Below are positions 37,086 to 38,466 of a DNA stretch of 38,466 nucleotides, piece after piece. The notes under the pieces are model-generated. The model did no database searches, was not told the DNA's origin, and saw only the letters and a program-made list of their open reading frames with translations. How positions within the stretch are numbered: the stretch's first letter is position 1; each line of letters opens with the position of its first letter. The translations under genes and the position numbers were made by a program. The DNA is taken from positions 1-38,466 of the forward strand of contig QVQF01000163.1 of assembly GCA_003584895.1 (NCBI GenBank), given 5' to 3'. Source of the stretch: Methylococcales bacterium. GTDB taxonomy: Bacteria > Pseudomonadota > Gammaproteobacteria > Methylococcales > Methylomonadaceae.

Positions 37086-38279
37086 ATGATGACAATAAGC
37101 ACTAAAAGCACTTTAAATCAGATTCCCTCTAGCATCTGGATACTAGGTTTCGTTAGCCTGTTGATGGATATTTCCTCCGAAATGATTCACAGCTTACTGC
37201 CGATGTTTATGGTGACCACATTAGGTGCCAGCGCCTTTACAGTCGGAGTGATTGAGGGGCTTGCCGAATCTACGGCCCTGATGATTAAGGTGTTTTCAGG
37301 TGTTTTGAGCGACTATTTGGGCAAACGCAAAGGGCTTGCACTGTTTGGCTATGCTTTGAGTGCTTTGACTAAACCTTTGTTTGCAATCGCACCTAGTCTA
37401 GGGCTAGTGCTTAGCGCTAGATTATTGGATCGCATAGGTAAGGGTGTGCGAGGTGCGCCGCGCGATGCTTTGATAGCAGATATAGCGCCACTACATCTGC
37501 GGGGTGCTGCATTTGGATTGCGACAATCCTTAGACACGGTTGGTGCATTTCTTGGTCCTTTGTTAGCCGTCGGTTTGATGCTGCTGTGGGCTAATGATTT
37601 TCGCGCGATATTTTGGGTGTCGGTGATTCCTGCTCTGTTGGCGGTGGCACTTTTGTTGTTCGGCGTTCATGAGCCCATTATTCATAAGGCTGTTAAGCGT
37701 TCAAATCCGATTAGCAAACAAAATCTTAAGCGATTGGGTGTTGCTTATTGGTGGGTGGTCGCTATAGGCGCAGTGTTTACCTTAGCACGCTTTAGTGAGG
37801 CTTTCTTAGTGCTGCGTGCTCAGCAAGGCGGCATTCCGATGGCACTAGTGCCGTTGGTTATGGTGGCTATGAATCTGATTTATGCGCTGTCCGCCTATCC
37901 CTTCGGCAAACTTTCTGATCGCATTAGTCATACTAAATTGCTAGCCCTCGGCTTAGTGATCCTTATTGCTGCTGATTTGATATTGGCTATTAACGATCAT
38001 TGGCTCGTTGTAGTCGCTGGAGTTGTTTTATGGGGTATACACCTAGGAATCACGCAAGGGTTGCTGGCGAGAATGGTGGCTGATAGCGCACCTGCTGATT
38101 TACGTGGTACGGCTTATGGATTTTTTAACTTAATGAGTGGCGTTGCACTATTGATTGCTAGTGTTATTGCCGGGCTATGTTGGGATCAATTTGGCCCGGA
38201 ATTTACATTTTATGCAGGTGCAGGGTTTTGTGTTATTACGCTGGTTGGTCTAGTTTTTCAGCCAAGTCATATACGATAA
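37086..38279 (+). CDS. Major facilitator superfamily transporter
   Basis: This is a 397-aa, 12-helix inner-membrane transporter. The track ORF begins with TTG at 37083; ATG at 37086 or 37089 is preferred. The loop 2-3 signature appears as GVLSDYLGKRKGL, and DRIGKGVRGAPRDALIADIAP is a well conserved cytoplasmic motif of one MFS drug/metabolite subgroup. A second-half repeat has GKLSDRISHTKLL. The substrate is unknown. Tight spacing to the CDF exporter (stop at 37080) suggests joint expression, perhaps in metal or toxic-compound efflux. The hairpin at 38278 may terminate the pair. Confidence 0.88.
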   Translation: MMTISTKSTLNQIPSSIWILGFVSLLMDISSEMIHSLLPMFMVTTLGASAFTVGVIEGLAESTALMIKVFSGVLSDYLGKRKGLALFGYALSALTKPLFAIAPSLGLVLSARLLDRIGKGVRGAPRDALIADIAPLHLRGAAFGLRQSLDTVGAFLGPLLAVGLMLLWANDFRAIFWVSVIPALLAVALLLFGVHEPIIHKAVKRSNPISKQNLKRLGVAYWWVVAIGAVFTLARFSEAFLVLRAQQGGIPMALVPLVMVAMNLIYALSAYPFGKLSDRISHTKLLALGLVILIAADLILAINDHWLVVVAGVVLWGIHLGITQGLLARMVADSAPADLRGTAYGFFNLMSGVALLIASVIAGLCWDQFGPEFTFYAGAGFCVITLVGLVFQPSHIR

Positions 38280-38302
38280 AGACTATAGCTAATAGGTCTT
38301 TT
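38278..38302 (+). terminator. Hairpin overlapping the MFS stop codon, possible terminator
   Basis: AAAGACTAT pairs with ATAGGTCTTT (one bulged G) around AGCTA, starting in the TAA stop. Only four Ts are at its 3' end, so efficiency is uncertain. The remaining 164 nt to the window edge hold nothing I recognise apart from a short direct repeat TGTGTAGCA. Confidence 0.4.
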
Positions 38303-38466
38303 GGAACCCTGCTTCTGAAGTAGAAACGAGAGTCTCTTCTAACGAGATTTGTCTGAAATTGCATCAATTAACAGCCTGTGTGTAGCAGTTATGTGTAGCA
38401 ATTGACTAAATTAAGAGATGTTTTGATCTTTAGGTATTAAAAATCAATGTGTTGGGTGTAAGTGGC

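Noticed and set aside
38380-38402. Short direct repeat TGTGTAGCA near the window end, as a possible iteron or CRISPR unit
   Set aside because: There are only two short copies, with no array, spacer regularity or neighbouring replication or cas gene.

Overview
The window is a bacterial chromosome segment. By eye it is moderately AT-rich and densely packed. It is most consistent with a gammaproteobacterium: FabA and FabB are paired and very close to the enterobacterial proteins, and TtcA, Slt, RNase D, KdpFABCDE and the GlgC/GlgB/GlgA set are all of proteobacterial type. The glutathione-linked formaldehyde route (class III ADH plus S-formylglutathione hydrolase), a rubredoxin, an SmbP-like periplasmic protein and a glycogen locus would suit a methylotroph such as a Methylococcales member. 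That placement is inference, since no methane or methanol oxidation gene lies in the window. I saw no rRNA, tRNA, CRISPR array, insertion sequence or phage genes.

Layout. 1-2826 (-): the first 942 codons of glutamate synthase large subunit (gltB), cut by the window edge, with a good sigma70 promoter upstream. 3245-9171 (+): slt, fabA-fabB, ttcA and rnd. 9172-12017: topB (+), flanked on both sides by related intergenic repeats and palindromes. 12018-13997 (-): formaldehyde detoxification pair adhC-fghA. 14109-14723 (-): a RelE/HigB-like toxin and an Xre antitoxin in one uninterrupted frame. 14850-22979 (-): complete potassium operon, in transcription order a 30-codon membrane ORF, kdpF, kdpA, kdpB, kdpC, a strong hairpin, kdpD, kdpE. 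23223-25297: rubredoxin (+), a 59-aa Cys-rich protein missed by the ORF track (-), and an ATP-grasp-like protein (+). 25466-25804 (-): SmbP-like secreted protein. 26125-36017: glycogen locus, with glgC (-) divergent from glgB-glgA (+). Downstream on the same strand lie a REC-HDOD regulator, an EEP-family phosphoesterase with glycogen/starch-binding-like modules, and a phospholipase D-like protein. 36112-38279 (+): a CDF metal exporter and an MFS transporter.

How the genes work together. GlgC makes ADP-glucose, GlgA polymerises it and GlgB branches it. The next genes are unusual company: the EEP protein carries two modules with the YWDN..G.NY signature of CBM21-type glycogen-binding domains, and the PLD-like gene starts about 20 nt after it with its own strong ribosome binding site. 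I regard this CBM21-like-EEP plus PLD pair as the best candidate for an undescribed system, possibly one that edits phosphoester or other groups on glycogen or acts at the granule surface. Other points worth checking are the fused toxin-antitoxin ORF with an internal ribosome binding site, the extra coupled membrane micro-ORF before kdpF, the Lys/Thr-rich tail on GlgB, the ATP-grasp-like protein with permuted motif order, and the palindromes abutting stop codons or flanking topB.
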